From Macrothele yani (lineage: Eukaryota > Arthropoda > Arachnida > Araneae > Macrothelidae), in assembly GCA_039090855.1 (NCBI GenBank), contig CM077007.1:13379515-13443514 (forward strand): 64,000 nt of DNA, in the 5' to 3' direction. Positions within the stretch are counted from its first letter, which is position 1; every line of letters begins with the position of its first letter. Made by a program: the position numbers and the translations under genes. The notes beneath the pieces are model-generated. The model made no database searches and was not told where the DNA came from. It saw only the letters and a list, made by a program, of their open reading frames with translations. Below, piece after piece: positions 34,297-45,780 of this stretch.

Positions 34297-35709
34297 CACT
34301 GACGGAAAAAAAAAATCCCAACACCAAGAAGGGGTTTGTGTTAGATAAACGACAGTTAGTAGGCGGTGAGAGTACATCTCTAAGATGACGTCTATGCAAA
34401 TTTCGCGCTCGGCGCATACGTGTGGCGCTCGTGGCATTCCTTGGAACATGCACAGCAGGTTTGCTGTAAATACCCGCTGTAACGTTCGTGAGCGTTAGTT
34501 ATCGTTGAGATTCGACGTAGGGTGTTGATGTTAGTCAAGAATGCCTTTAAGAAAACGAAGAAGCCATTATCAACAGCTCACGGAGTTTGATCGAGGTCGT
34601 GTAAGAGGGCTACGAGAAGGTGGATTTTCTTTCCGCAATATTGCAGAACGACTTGGCAGGAATGTAGCCACTGTGCATGATTGTTGGCAGCGGTGGTCAA
34701 TGGAACGTACTGCCTCAAGAAGACCGGGTTCCGGCCGGCCACGTGGCACTACTGAGAGGGAAGACCGCCGTGTACGGCGTATGGCCGAGGCGCATCGTAC
34801 CGCGTCTACGGCAGCAATTCGAGCTGCAGTTGCTACCACAGTGACACAACGAACTGTTACAAATCGGTTACTTGAACGACAGCTCCGAGCCAGACGCCCT
34901 GTAGCGTGCATTCCACTTACTCCAAAACCCACTGCCATTTGCGACGTCAGTGGTGTCAAGCTAGAGCTCATTAGAGGACGGAATGGAGATCTGTTGTGTT
35001 TTCTGATGAAATCCGGTTCTGCTTGGGTGCCAGTGATGCCCATGAGTTGGTTAGAAGGAGGCCAGGTGAGCGCCGGCAACCAACCTGTCTGCGGCCGAGA
35101 CACACTGGACCTACACCTGGAGTTATCGTCTGGGGAGCAATTTCCTATGACAGCAGGAGCACTCTCGTGGTTATCCCACGCACCATGACGGCACAGTTGT
35201 ACGTCGGTCTGGTGATTCAACCTGTTGTACTGCGATTCATGAACAGCATTCCAGTGGGTGTTTACCAACAGGATAACGCTCGTCCGCATACCGCTGTTGT
35301 AACCCAACATGCTCTACAGAGTGTCGACATGTTGCCTGGGCCTGCTAGATCACCAGATCTTTCCCCAATCGAGCACGTATGGGACATCATTGGACGACAA
35401 CGCCAGCGTCACCCCCAACCAGCATTAACCGTCCCTGTATTGACCGACCAAGTGCAACAGGCATGGAACTCCATCCCACAAACTGACATCCAGCACCTGT
35501 ACGACACAATGCATGAACGTTTGCGTGCTTGCATTCAACATTCTGGCGGTTACACCGGTTATTAATGTACCAGATCTTCTCGCGCTTACAATAAGCTGTT
35601 ATCTTGAAACCTTAATCGATTAAATATGTTACCTATACAAATGTATTGCCGGCATTTCGTTCCTCTACAACTATTTTTTCGTGGTGTTGGGATATTTTTT
35701 CCGTCAGTG
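34297..35709 (+). mobile_element. complete Tc1-like transposon inserted in an RTE relic
   Basis: Ends CACTGACGGAAAAAAAAAAT (34297) and ATTTTTTCCGTCAGTG (ending 35709), followed inward by matching CCCAACACC and GGTGTTGGG, give inverted repeats of about 28 bp. TA at 34295-34296 and 35710-35711 is the target duplication. Length 1413 bp. Another copy of this family opens the window (1-380). Confidence 0.96.
34541..35565 (+). pseudogene. Tc1-like transposase, one frameshift and one stop
   Basis: ATG at 34541 opens MPLRKRRSHYQQLTEFDRGR. The N-terminal half has a paired-like helix-turn-helix (GFSFRNIAERLGRNVATVHD), a GRPRG AT-hook-like motif (SGRPRGTTERE) and a second DNA-binding segment. Near 34925-34935 the frame shifts, and a TAG about 34973 interrupts before the catalytic domain. 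That domain is complete: VFSDEIRF (Asp), VYQQDNARPH (Asp) and LSPIEHVWD (Glu), DD34E, ending HSGGYTGY and TAA at 35565. About 340 residues in total. The low number of lesions and the sharp ends point to fairly recent insertion. Confidence 0.94.
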
Positions 35710-35809
35710 TATGTTGTCCGAGGTAAATGTAATTATCTGTTATCTCCAGATTTCTTCCATCAATCGATAAATCTCCATTTCTTGCAAAAGAATTTGTACC
35801 TCAGTCAAT

Positions 35810-35853
35810 GTGGTGCACTGAATTGACCCCTAAGCGCCAATTCTGTGCACCAC
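35810..35853. other. short imperfect palindrome
   Basis: GTGGTGCACTGAATTG and CAATTCTGTGCACCAC flank a 12-bp loop (one mismatch). It lies just outside the older RTE fragment. Function unknown. Confidence 0.7.
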
Positions 35854-36125
35854 CTTGAAACCAAAAGCTGCCGAGTGCTTACTGAGAAATACGAAAGTAA
35901 ATTGTAAGTTAAAGGCAATTTATGAATTAAACTTATACCGCAACCAGCGGCGGCCGACCAACGTCAACACGTTATAAATGTAGTAAGAAACGGTAGCACC
36001 AGCATCGCGCAACGCTACACATAAATCTGACTGCGACGGTGAGTGTATAAACATTGAAGCTCTTCTTACAACTTGCACCACTGCTGAGCAGCGTACAGTA
36101 ATAAAGCTTATTTGGGCACTAATTT

Positions 36126-36590
36126 ATGAATAAAATTTACAGAATAATAGAAGAACAGTACGATAATAAGTGTATGGACCAGAGAAAAGTTTACGAATGC
36201 CCGGAAATGTATAAATCTGGCAGAAGTAGTGTGACTGCGAAGCTCGAAGACGGCACCGTCACTGTGGTGAATTCAAGATCGTGTTGATCATATAAACTTT
36301 CTCTTCAAGAAGACCGACGGATTACTCTGCCTACTGTGGTTGATATTTTATACATAAGTTATGGTTCTGCCTATGCTATGGTGTATGACGACTGATATTA
36401 CGGCAAAATGTGTTACAGTTGGGTCCGGAAAGAACTGACCGATTAGCTCAACTACAGCGTATGGAGATTTCCACCCAGGTTTTGCAGCTATATGAGGAAC
36501 GCCGAGTTTTACTGGAAAGGACTAAAACTGGGGATGAGAGTTTTTTGAACCATTTTGACCCTGATAGATAACAATATGGAGTTCAAACCC
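36126..36590 (+). pseudogene. mariner-like transposase relic, N-terminal half
   Basis: Fragments in several frames match the mariner DNA-binding region: YKSGRSSVTAKLEDG, DRRITLPTVVDILYISYGSA followed by YAMVYDD (cf. the mariner GSAYEIIHD box), WVRKELTD (cf. WVPKQLT), and further on DESFLNHFDP (TGDE region lost). No terminal repeats seen. Strongly decayed, so only the family is claimed. Confidence 0.7.
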
Positions 36591-38654
36591 TCTTTATCCT
36601 CAGCAAAATGGAAAATGTGTCCCCTCTGTCAAAAATCTTTGTCATTGTTTTGGTATATGCTTGGGCCTATTTTACGAAATGAATTTTATAAAACATAGTA
36701 AGTACCAAAGAAGGCTACCCAATTCGAACTTATAAAACTGTTTGAGGTTGGCTGAGTCGACCTAGAAAAAGTGCTTCACCCAATTATGAGAAATTATTCG
36801 AGAAAAAGCAATACCAACTGTAAATTTTGTAGGTTTTCAAAGTGTTTAAATTTGCTTAAAATGCTTTCTATTATTTAACTTGATGTTTTTTAAAAGCTAA
36901 TATCAACATACTGGAAACAAGGGGTTAACCTTGAAGTCTCAATCTTGTTTTTCAAAGAGCTTGTATGATGCCAAATATCGGCAATCCCTGCTGTGACCCA
37001 TATGCAATTTCTGTATGAGTGCAATTGAAATCTTTTTAAAGTATGCCTCTTTATAGAATTACACTGTAATATTCATCAAACCAGATGAGTGTCACTGTAA
37101 GATAATAAAGCACAAAAATATCCAATATTATACATTCTCAACAGCGCTGCCTGTACCCTTTATCCCTGCATGCTAGCTTCTTTTTTAATTGTGGTGTAAA
37201 AACAAAATCAGAGAAGGAAATGTTTTATTCCTTAAACAATTCTGCGCATTCTTAAATTTCAGTACTCTTAAATTCGTAATCAATCGAGAAAAAAACTAAA
37301 GAGAAAAACATCATGGCTGGTAGGTAGTTGCTAAACTATATGAGCATCATTTTTCAGTTCAGAAGGCGTAGAGTTTTGTGCCTCTCAACTTTTAATAGCT
37401 CCTCGTCTTTCCCGAGAAGGACCTTGAAGAGAAAACTCATTTACAGGGCTCTTTAAATTAATGAACACCGAAGAGCAGACAAAGTAAGTATTCGTGCACG
37501 CTTCCGCTATCCGTCTACTGCTCAAATTCCTTTTTCTTACGCTTCTTCCTCCCTGCTGGAAGAATAGTGGTGCTTCCGCCGCCGATAGTGAGAGAGAGGA
37601 TCTTATTAGCTACGAGGATGCTCGGTTTTCGAAAGGAGAATCCCAAAGAACATGGAATGGGGCCAGATGCTTCGTTTGCCGAAATGAAAGGTCACAAGTC
37701 AAAAGGCGGGTCTCGCAGCATTTGCAAGCAAATGCACGAAATTTGCTTCTTTTTGTAGTTTATTCCCCTTTCTCTAGCTTTTTTTTTCATTCCTCTTCTT
37801 GTAAAAGAAAGCAGAACCGTTAGTCATTGTCGTTACTCTGAACCACGAAGAGTGAAAAATGACAGCACAGTCACTCCTGAATCACAAAAAAATCACCTCC
37901 GCTAGTGTTAACTTTGTGCAAGATAGGAAGAAAAAGTTTCGAACGTCTCGTTACAACTTTTATATATCTGTCCGTCTGTGTTTCTTTAATTCGTGCGTAG
38001 GCCAAGTGCGCTCACACAAAAATGTTAATCAAATTTCATCAAAAAACGAAATAAATCTAAGAAATATGCATCTTGTAGTCTTAAGACGTGCGTGTTACAA
38101 ATCTTTTTTTTTTTTTGTATTTCATATCACCGAACATTTGTTTTCCTCTTTCGATATTCCATTAAACTGATTGCTTTCAGAAGTCTTTCCTGAACGTTTC
38201 CACTCTGAGACTAAACTTGTCCCTGTATTTCCATTGCCCTGGAAGTAATGCATACATCTGAGTTTTTATATCCCCCTTTTATCCCTCCTAAGTTCGAGGA
38301 ACCGAAATTTACATAAAGAAATGATGATAAACAGGGAGTCCCTAATTATCTGTACATAATGTGTTTCCAAAAATGCATACAGAAAGTAAAGCAATGGACT
38401 TTTACAGTGTACCCTCAATTATCTGACTGTGTCCCGGCAAGAGTTTTCTTTATTGATTGATAAGATATCCGCACTTGATTACATTTCAAGGCTGTTACAT
38501 CCCTCCCTGTCTCACAAATTTCCTTCCTTGGTCACCTGATATCTTCCATAACCCCGTTGGGTGACAAAGTACTATATGCTATGTGTTTAAGGTGCTTCAG
38601 AAGTTTGGTCGAATTGAAAACGCTTGCCCTATCATGAAAAAATATTCTTCTCTT
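36591..38654. other. no gene recognised
   Basis: About 2 kb of AT-rich DNA. Open frames at 37494-37823 and 37859-38170 show no family motif, signal peptide or repeated structure that would support a gene call. Confidence 0.5.
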
Positions 38655-39330
38655 CTTCTTTTTCCACTTCCGCGCATGGCGAGTTGAGTTCCTCAAAGAT
38701 GAATTTTCGTCATTTCTTTCTGTATGCTGTCCTGTTACAGTGTTTAAGTGGGTGATTTCTTTAATTTTGTCAATCTATTTCTTTCTTGGTCATCCTCTAC
38801 TGGGCTGTCCTTCATTCTCCCATTTAATAATAGGTTTGGTAGTCTTTCTGGGTTCATTCTTGAAACATACCCAAACAAGCTTAGTTGGTTCATTTTAGTG
38901 CTGTAAGTATTGTTTCTTTAAAGATAAGAGTTCTTCTTTGACTTTTCCATTTGTTTTTCTTTCTGTCCTGTTTGTTCTATTGATTTGCCTTAGGCATCTT
39001 GCTTCAGAAGCATTGAGTTTATCCATTTCCATTTTTCTTAAGATCCAGCCATCTGACCCATAGAGTACTCTGAAAATTATCATTGTTTTATATGTATATC
39101 TTTAGTTTGAGTCCTTTGCTTAATCTTTTATTGTTCCATATTTTTTCTAGTCTGCCTACTGTTATCCAACCATTATTGATTCTGTGTTTTACGGTTTCCA
39201 AATAGTCACGATCTTCAGTAATCATTGAGCCTAGATAACTGATTTTTTTTACTTGTTCTATGTTGTTTCCTATTTTCATTTGGATTGCTTCTCGTTTTCT
39301 TCCTATATCAATAGTTTTGTTTTACTAAAA
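38655..39330 (-). pseudogene. LINE relic, RT thumb and C-terminal region
   Basis: On the minus strand: KISYLGSMITEDRDYLETVK, HRINNGWITVGRLEKIWNNK, RLSKGLKLKIY, then after a frame change IIFRVLYGSDGWILRKMEMD and KLNASEARCLRQI. This order (YLGS, R-I, K-Y, LYGSE-W) is that of the region after the polymerase domain in RTE/Jockey-like LINEs. The palm is not found. It is a different family from the RTE at 31113. Confidence 0.78.
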
Positions 39331-40051
39331 TTGAATTTCTTATCATGTTTTTTGCTTGTTTGATGCAATTGGATATTTTCTAATTTTTTTTTTGGCTGTC
39401 TTCTAATTCTTCTAGATGTAGAAAATGATTTATCGCGTTCTAACGAAGAAGAAGGAAACGAAATGGCTGAGATAATGGACTTATGAATAATTTAGAAAAC
39501 TGAGAAAATGTTGGCAAAGAAAGCTTTCGTGAGTGTTTGTAAAGTGCTTCACGTGAACCAAGATTATAATACTATATGCTAATATCCTTACTGTTACTAC
39601 GAATCAACAGGAAGAGAAAAGAATGAAGAAGACTAACAAGGGCATCAACCACGGAGTAGTACCACGTTGTGTTAGAGTCTTTGTTAGAGTGCATAAGTCA
39701 GTGAGACTTTAAGCATAAATACATCATAGCCGAGAGGTGAATTCGAACTCACGTTGGGACACACTTCATAGGTTCTGAAAAACAAAAGACATCACACATG
39801 ATTTGAATAAATAACGATTAATTTGTTATTAGTAAAGCGTAATAAGCCATTAATTTTGGATTATCAGTGTTTTTCAGTTATCCGTGCATCCTTTCATTGA
39901 AACCAATGAAGCTGTTGTGTTAACTGTTACTTGACTTGAATCAAAACAAGGTAACAGTTTACTTTCTCGGCAACATGCAAAAGAGATGAACATATTTCTG
40001 ACGGCTATGTAATCAACACTTCTGTAAGATATAATGATAAGTTAGAATTGA
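39331..40051. other. no gene recognised
   Basis: AT-rich spacer between two LINE relics, possibly containing unrecognisable LINE sequence. Confidence 0.45.
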
Positions 40052-40800
40052 AAATTGTGCTCTTTATTCCAAATTCACTCCATTCAAGTTTTGTTCGCGT
40101 ATCAATTTCTTCTTCAAGGTGTAGTCATCAGTTACTTTTAGATTTTGCAATGTGTAACAAGCTGCTCTATTTGCTGCTTGTACTCTGGTTTGAATGTCTG
40201 TGTTTATTTCATTCTCTGAAGTTATTGCGTGTCTTAAATATTTGAGGGAAGTAATACTTTTAAACTTCATGTACTGTTCATTTAAACTTTGTCTGTTCCT
40301 GCCCTGTTCCGTATGTATGGAAATCCTTAAACATCCAATTTTCTTCTGATTTATTTTTCAACAATTTTTCAGCCTCCACTTCAAATATTCCAAATGTGCT
40401 CCTAATGTCCAGAATAATTTTCACTAACTAGAAAAATGTATGTCATCAGAATATTCTGGAATAACTGTTTTACTGTGTTTTACAGTTTCCCAAATGAAGC
40501 TTTCTTGGAACAAAATGAAGACAGTTAGTAAAAGATCATCTCCTTCTTTCAATCATCAGTTGATCTTGAATTGTTCTAATAGGACACCATTGAATAGAAC
40601 TATACCTTACCTTTCTCGTTTTAATTATATTTATTAGCTTTCGGGGTATTCCAAATTCCTCAAGCGCTCTTCGTAGGCTGTTAAATGCTATCATGACCTT
40701 TTTAAGTCAATAAACAGGATATATCTTTCTTCGTTATACCACCCTTTTTGTTAAAATTAGTCATAATGCAAACTTATGGTCTATTGTGAATCTATTCCTC
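40052..40800 (-). pseudogene. LINE relic, heavily decayed RT
   Basis: Minus strand: the distal part reads FKSITSLKYLRHAITSENEI, NTDIQTRVQAANRA and TLQNLKV, a post-palm thumb motif, and near 40700-40620 a palm-like segment IAFNSLRRALEEFGIPRKLI can be read. The catalytic YADD box was not found. Stops are frequent. Confidence 0.6.
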
Positions 40801-41084
40801 TGATACAGGTCACACAAAAAAGCTGATTTTCATATGGGAAAGAAGTACATGTTTATTGTACTTTACCAGCTATATTGAAAAATTTGTCAAGAGAAAGTTA
40901 AGCACTTTCATTCTTCTTCTGATATAGGAGTGTGCAGTAAAATGTGTCCCTTTCAACTGCTCCTCTGTACATTTGCATTATATTTTTACATTATGATTGC
41001 GTACTCTTCAAGGTACAAGAACGCATTATCTTTACGATTAAGCTTCTTGTACGTCAATTTGATCCGCACTGCGCAAAGGCACTG

Positions 41085-41320
41085 AATGAGATGCAATCAG
41101 TTCATTCACATCTTTACGACTGTCACTAGAGTCCAGTTCCTAAGCTCAATAGACTTGGGCTCTGAATAATGTGTAATCAATCCATCCACATCTTTAATGT
41201 TGACATCCAAGTCCAGTTCATTCATAAGCTCGCTAGACATGGTCTCTGAATGGAATGCAATTAATTCATCTGCATTCTGCAACCCAACATCGAAATCCAG
41301 TTCCTTCATAAACTGAATAA
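41085..41320 (-). pseudogene. possible Tigger/pogo transposase C-terminal fragment with internal repeat
   Basis: A minus-strand frame (41309-41106) contains two similar modules: ELDFDVGLQNADELIAFHSE and ELDLDVNIKDVDGLITHYSE, each followed by S-EL-N, and DNA repeats of about 80-85 bp underlie them. The pattern DV-ELI--HSE-L---EL recalls the acidic C-terminal region of Tigger/pogo transposases. The DDE domain is not nearby, so this is a weak call. Confidence 0.4.
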
Positions 41321-41329
41321 CTTACTTTG

Positions 41330-43040
41330 CAGTCATACAATCACGCTGTAACGTTACAAGTGTCTTTGAGGAATAACTGCCAGAGATGAGTTGTCGATTT
41401 TGTAATGAATTCTGTACCCCTCAAAACTGCATTACATACGTTTTCAATTTTCGATTCAGTTGATTGATATTTCGTTTTTCAGCTGATGCATGGAAGCTCA
41501 AATCTGTAAACGAAAAGCGAGGGTTTGTAAGTGCAAAACTATGATGTGCGAAAGTGTGGGTTGGGAAGCTGGGCGTACGAAAGAACAGAACAATCTGCAT
41601 TTTTTTAAGCGTCAGGAATAATGCAGCAACCGCTTCTATAGTACATAACTAAGTTCCTTATTATAATTGCTGTATAACTTAAATAATAATAATTATTAAA
41701 TTATACTGTATAAATATGATATAGTTTAATACAACAATCTTTAATAATTGCAGTAATTTACTACAGCACACATTATACATAATACGTGGGCTGTAGTAAA
41801 ATTACTGCTTAGTATAAAAATGATTTCATTACAACGCGGAACAAATTTCTGAAAGTCATTAAGTATGATATTTCATTATTTCTCTCAAACGATTAGCAAA
41901 ACAGCGTGAGATATTTGTAAATTCACAAAAGTGGACCGATGCAATATTTCTCTTCAAGTTTTGTCCTCTCATTCATCTATCCGTGGAATAAAAAAGAGTG
42001 TCTAAATTTGACAAAATTCAAGTGCATTGCAGTAAAAGTAAGTTGATCACACAATTTTTCAGAAACACTAGTTGCAAAGCATTAAATCATAGCTGTCTTA
42101 AAAACACTCTCTTCCGTAGCATCCAAGAAAATCCCAAGCTTTGTTACCATATCCCTCAAAAATGCATTTCATGCGAATAAATGTGCCACGTAACGTGCTG
42201 TTTTATTTGTTGTTGTTGCTGTTATATCCCCAAGTGCGTAAGATAGGCTTTCGCTCTTCCTCCTATCTTGCAAGACTTTGACAGAAAGCCTCTTGGCTCA
42301 TTCTTCAAGAAGTCACTATTTTTCGATCGTGAATTTGTTTCTTCATACACAGTAAATTTATTTGGTTTTCCGTAAGGTAGCCGAAATAGGTGGGTTACAA
42401 TACAGAGCGGGAACAAAAAGGGAAAATTGCATTATTTCTTTGCGATGTTCGCACACAAAGTCTCTCAGTGTATGTAATAACAAAACTTGTCGCAGCGAAA
42501 CATTTGCAACTTGGGAGTATTTTTTAACCTGTGTGAGTGCCATATGATTATTTTACTTATTCTTGAGCTCTAATATTATTGAAAGCAGCTTTCACATTAT
42601 GCTGTTTACTGCCAGGCGTAATACAAAGTACAAAATTTAGGCGAGTAGATCAAGCTTTTTCATTTCATTTTTTTGACGCACAAACTCTGTTATATAGAGT
42701 CTTCAGAATTGTTGTAAAAATGGAAGATTATTTTATTCACTTAAATAGCTAACTTCCATTAAAATTATAATTTAAATAACGTTGGTTTTCAGCATTTATG
42801 CATATGATCTGGAATAGACATATTTTCATAACATAACTTATTGATACACCAAGTATATAAGACTGAAGTAATTATCCGTTTATCGGCGAATGTAATCAAA
42901 ACACATTTTGCCAAGCTTTCGCTCATCAACGGATGGCGTTTTCAAGGCTAATAGCATAATACAATCAGTCTTAGATATAGGTATTTACTTTAAGTGTAGA
43001 TCCTATTGAAATGTTACCATGACAACTCCTTAGAAAACTT
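41330..43040. other. no gene recognised
   Basis: AT-rich. At 42890-42950 the minus strand has GCCATCCGTTGATGAGCGAA, a phrase resembling 3' regions of retroelements, without further support. Confidence 0.45.
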
Positions 43041-43044
43041 GGAA

Positions 43045-43310
43045 ATTTAATTGTCATTTGGCATGGATCGAATTCGCGGCTCTTGACTTCTGTTTGAATA
43101 TATTAACCACTATACCACTCAGGATAACACTCGCTTAAGTCAGATTGGAAAGATTGTCGTCGCAATGGGAATGCGTTGGATTTCACGACAAGAAATACTC
43201 TCATACTCGTCCCGATTTCGATGTATCAGTTACGTGGAAATGCGCTTTCATGTATTCTGCAGTGTTTCGCACACTCTAATGAAACTAGAGTTCGAATCCT
43301 GCTCCCGAGA
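43045..43310. repeat. two degraded tRNA-like modules in opposite orientation
   Basis: On the minus strand (43120 down to 43060) TGGTATAGTGG (A box) and GAATTCGATCC (near B box) are about 35 bp apart. On the plus strand at 43280-43310 GAGTTCGAATCCTGCTCCCG is a B-box arm whose A-box side is lost. Probably remains of SINE or LTR-type tRNA-like repeats. Confidence 0.45.
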
Positions 43311-43956
43311 GATTTAATTTTAAAGTTTTCCTGAGGACTGGCTACTCGTTAAAAGTTTATTGCGGCATTCCTATGAAAAAAGATAGTGTGCTTGAATGCC
43401 TACAAGGTACATATTTGCGAATACTTTTCTTTCGTTAGTGTTTACAGTATGCACATACAAGTTTTACACATCCAGAAACTACTCATAAATTTACTATACC
43501 CAGCAGCAGCTACCGACAAGTTTGCTATATCCAGCAGTAGTTTTTCAAACGTTTGCGGTTCCCAGCATTATGCACGAAAATTCAAAAAAGGAATCTTCGC
43601 TAAATGTAATAAATCAGAGATATCAACCAATTCGCACGAAACTATTTTCACGACTGAATAATGAAACAAGAAATTTGTATCATATCCTGCTACAAAACAG
43701 TAGCAAAAAACGGTGTAATATGACACCTGGCATGCCCTAATAAGCAAACCTAAAATTCGCTACGTCATGTAATGCATATACTTGTGTATTCATGATGAGT
43801 AGACTCTTCAGCGTCTCCAGGTAACAAATGATGTCATCATGTTTCTTCAATGAGTGAGTTACTGGTGTGCTAACATTGTTCATACACTACATTTAAAATG
43901 CTGAACAACATAAATGAAACATATGTAAATGTAAATAAAACATTAGCATATGTTTA
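43311..43956. other. no gene recognised
   Basis: AT-rich; nothing seen. Confidence 0.5.
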
Positions 43957-44090
43957 ATTTTAATGTAAAGAAAACAACGCTTTCTTATGATAGTCTAGAG
44001 GAAGCTTGACCAGGCTTCTACATGAAACTATTGTAGACGTTAAGTTGTAAATAAATGCGTTCGAAAACGTTGTTTTCTTTATATTAAAAT
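43957..44090. repeat. short element with 23-bp inverted repeats
   Basis: ATTTTAATGTAAAGAAAACA at 43957 and its complement ending 44090 match at 22 of 23 positions, bounding 134 bp. Could be a small MITE. No clear TSD. Confidence 0.6.
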
Positions 44091-45060
44091 GAAAATAGAA
44101 ATTGTTTATGCATTCTGCAAACCCACCTGCGCCGTCATGAACTGTCCGTTATTTTGTTTAAAATGATGCAACTGAGAAGCATTTCCTATTAGGGAACGTC
44201 GAAGAGATCCAATACAGTGGAAACCGGAGTTACAGAGGTAACTGTTGTACTATAGCATAGAAGACGGCTGGAAAATGCGAAACAAAAAGGGTAATAATGG
44301 AGAATTCATTATAATCTACATCGTTGGAACTGATATTGATTTATGTATCGCATGATCACAAGCATTTCGAAAAGATGAATCCATTGTTTGTGAAATTATT
44401 TTGGGACAAGTAGCTAACACTGCATTAATCGTTTCGTCATTCGAACGGGCTTAAACAGATGCTTACTACAAATATAATTCCGTGCTGTTCGGTCCCTTTT
44501 GTTCCACGGACAAGTGCAAGAGACTCGCCATATTCGGAAATGAGTGTAGTGTTGCCACCAAGAAAACTTTCTGTTAGCGCATAGGAGCATTCATCTTTAT
44601 TTGTATTTTCGGAAATATTAAAAGCGGTTCAATTTTCCCAGTAGAAAAATGACAGCGAGGACGTTTCAACTTGCCCTCGTTTTTCGTCATATCCGTATCA
44701 CCATGAGATCTACAAATAAGGTCACTTTTAACGCAGCTAGGCTTCATTCGAAATCGAATGAGACATCAATGTTGTTCTTTCCACGCCATTGTGCACAAGT
44801 AGAGTCATTTCCCTACTCTACTTGCTTCTGATATTTCGGGGGGATTTGTTACACCAGGAATTGATTAACTAAATTCCTCTCTTGTTCTTGAGCTTGCTAG
44901 GTATTGCTGGAATTTCGCTTCACTGATGAGAAACGTTAGGATTCTTCAAGCTCCCTTTGTGGAGCTTAATTTTTAATTTGTTGAGTGCTTCCATAACCTA
45001 TTTGAAATATCACCTCAAAATTTTATAGCTGTAGGGCCTTATTGTTCGAAAAGTATTGAC
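44091..45060. other. no gene recognised
   Basis: Nothing recognised. Confidence 0.5.
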
Positions 45061-45064
45061 GTTC

Positions 45065-45550
45065 TATAACGAAGTGAATTTCTCCGTCATTTTTATCCGC
45101 CCCGGGGTTCGAACCCGGGTCCACTCATTCCGGAATAAGTTGCTCTACCAATTAAGCTACGCGGACATTTTATTCTGATTCCTATCTGCCTTTATGTCGT
45201 GTGCGTCCTTCTGGCAGGTACGTCACATCTCCTGGTACGTTATATCATCTCCCCTTATTTTTTTTTTTTCGAAGTGCTGCTCTTATTTTTCCTATCTCGC
45301 GGTGTGGAAATAACACCACACCATTGCGAGATTGTGAACGGTCGGGTCATCCGGATAGTTCGGGCGCCATTATAACGAAGTGAATTTCTCCGTCATTTTT
45401 ATCCGCGCCGGGGTTCGAACCCGGGTCCACTCATTCCGGAATAAGTTGCTCTACCAATTAAGCTACGCGGACATTTTATTCTGATTCCTATCTGCCTTTA
45501 TGTCGTGTGCGTCCTTCTGGCAGGTACGTCACATCTCCTGGTACGTTATA
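45065..45550 (-). mobile_element. TRIM-like element C with tRNA-like LTRs, youngest copy
   Basis: Two 180-bp direct repeats, 45065-45244 and 45371-45550, differ at a single position (C/G in the GCCCCGG or GCGCCGG stretch). Read on the minus strand, each starts TATAACGTACCAGGAGATGT, contains GTCCGCGTAGCTTAATTGGT (A box side), the loop TTCCGGA and the B box GGTTCGAACCC, and ends ACTTCGTTATA. The interior is only 126 bp: next to the 5' repeat is the primer site TGGCGCCCGAAC (45369 down to 45358), a 12-base match to the tRNA-Lys type; next to the 3' repeat is an A-rich then GGGGAGATGA tract. GTTC (or GTTCT) flanks both sides at 45061 and 45551. No coding capacity; it would need another element's enzymes. 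The near identity of the repeats implies recent insertion. Confidence 0.88.
45295..45331 (-). other. conserved hairpin in TRIM-like interior
   Basis: Counterpart of the hairpin at 8589-8625: TCTCGCGGTGTGG pairs with CCACACCATTGCGAGA. Confidence 0.65.
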
Positions 45551-45574
45551 GTTCTTCTAGAGTACAAACTATAA

Positions 45575-45780
45575 TTTTTTATTGGAGTTTAATGACCACC
45601 GAGAGCAACTCAGTGGCTTATATAAGCAATTGCCCGTTCCTATTTTCGGGACATTGGTTCCAGGGAAGAGAGAGAGCAAATGCCGTATGACAAACACAAC
45701 ATCCATGCCTCACGCGTTTTGAACCTGCACCTATCTCGGACAAGTGAAGGAGCGATTAGACCACTCAGCCACCAGAAAGA
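45575..45780 (-). mobile_element. diverged SINE-1 copy
   Basis: GGAGTTTAATGACCACCGAG and GTTCCTATTTTCGGGACATT match the SINE-1 tail and body in reverse, followed by CATCCATGCCTCACGCG and a decayed tRNA-like head (CCACTCAGCCACC). It lies 25 bp from TRIM-like element C. Confidence 0.75.

Larger units (their letters stand above)
34081..35800 (-). mobile_element. older RTE fragment, split by a Tc1 element
   Basis: Two pieces, 34081-34296 and 35710-35800, align with the stretch 31482-31790 of the neighbouring RTE (RT thumb and the start of the C-terminal domain, minus strand). The left piece ends CCTCGCTTGATA and the right begins TATGTTGTCC, which together match the uninterrupted CCTCACTTGATATCTGCTGCC at 31679-31699. 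The fragment stops at the 5' end of the long RTE; how they became adjacent is not clear. Confidence 0.9.

Noticed and set aside
34570..35310. Minus-strand frame of 246 codons
   Set aside because: Antisense to the Tc1 transposase whose catalytic motifs are clear on the plus strand.
37494..37823. Possible small secreted protein starting with a hydrophobic stretch
   Set aside because: Low complexity, no conserved motif, ends in homopolymer-rich sequence; no promoter, splice or repeat context supports a gene.
42890..42950. Hammerhead-like phrase TTGATGAGCGAAA on the minus strand
   Set aside because: No stem II between the core and GAAA, and no stem I pairing was found.
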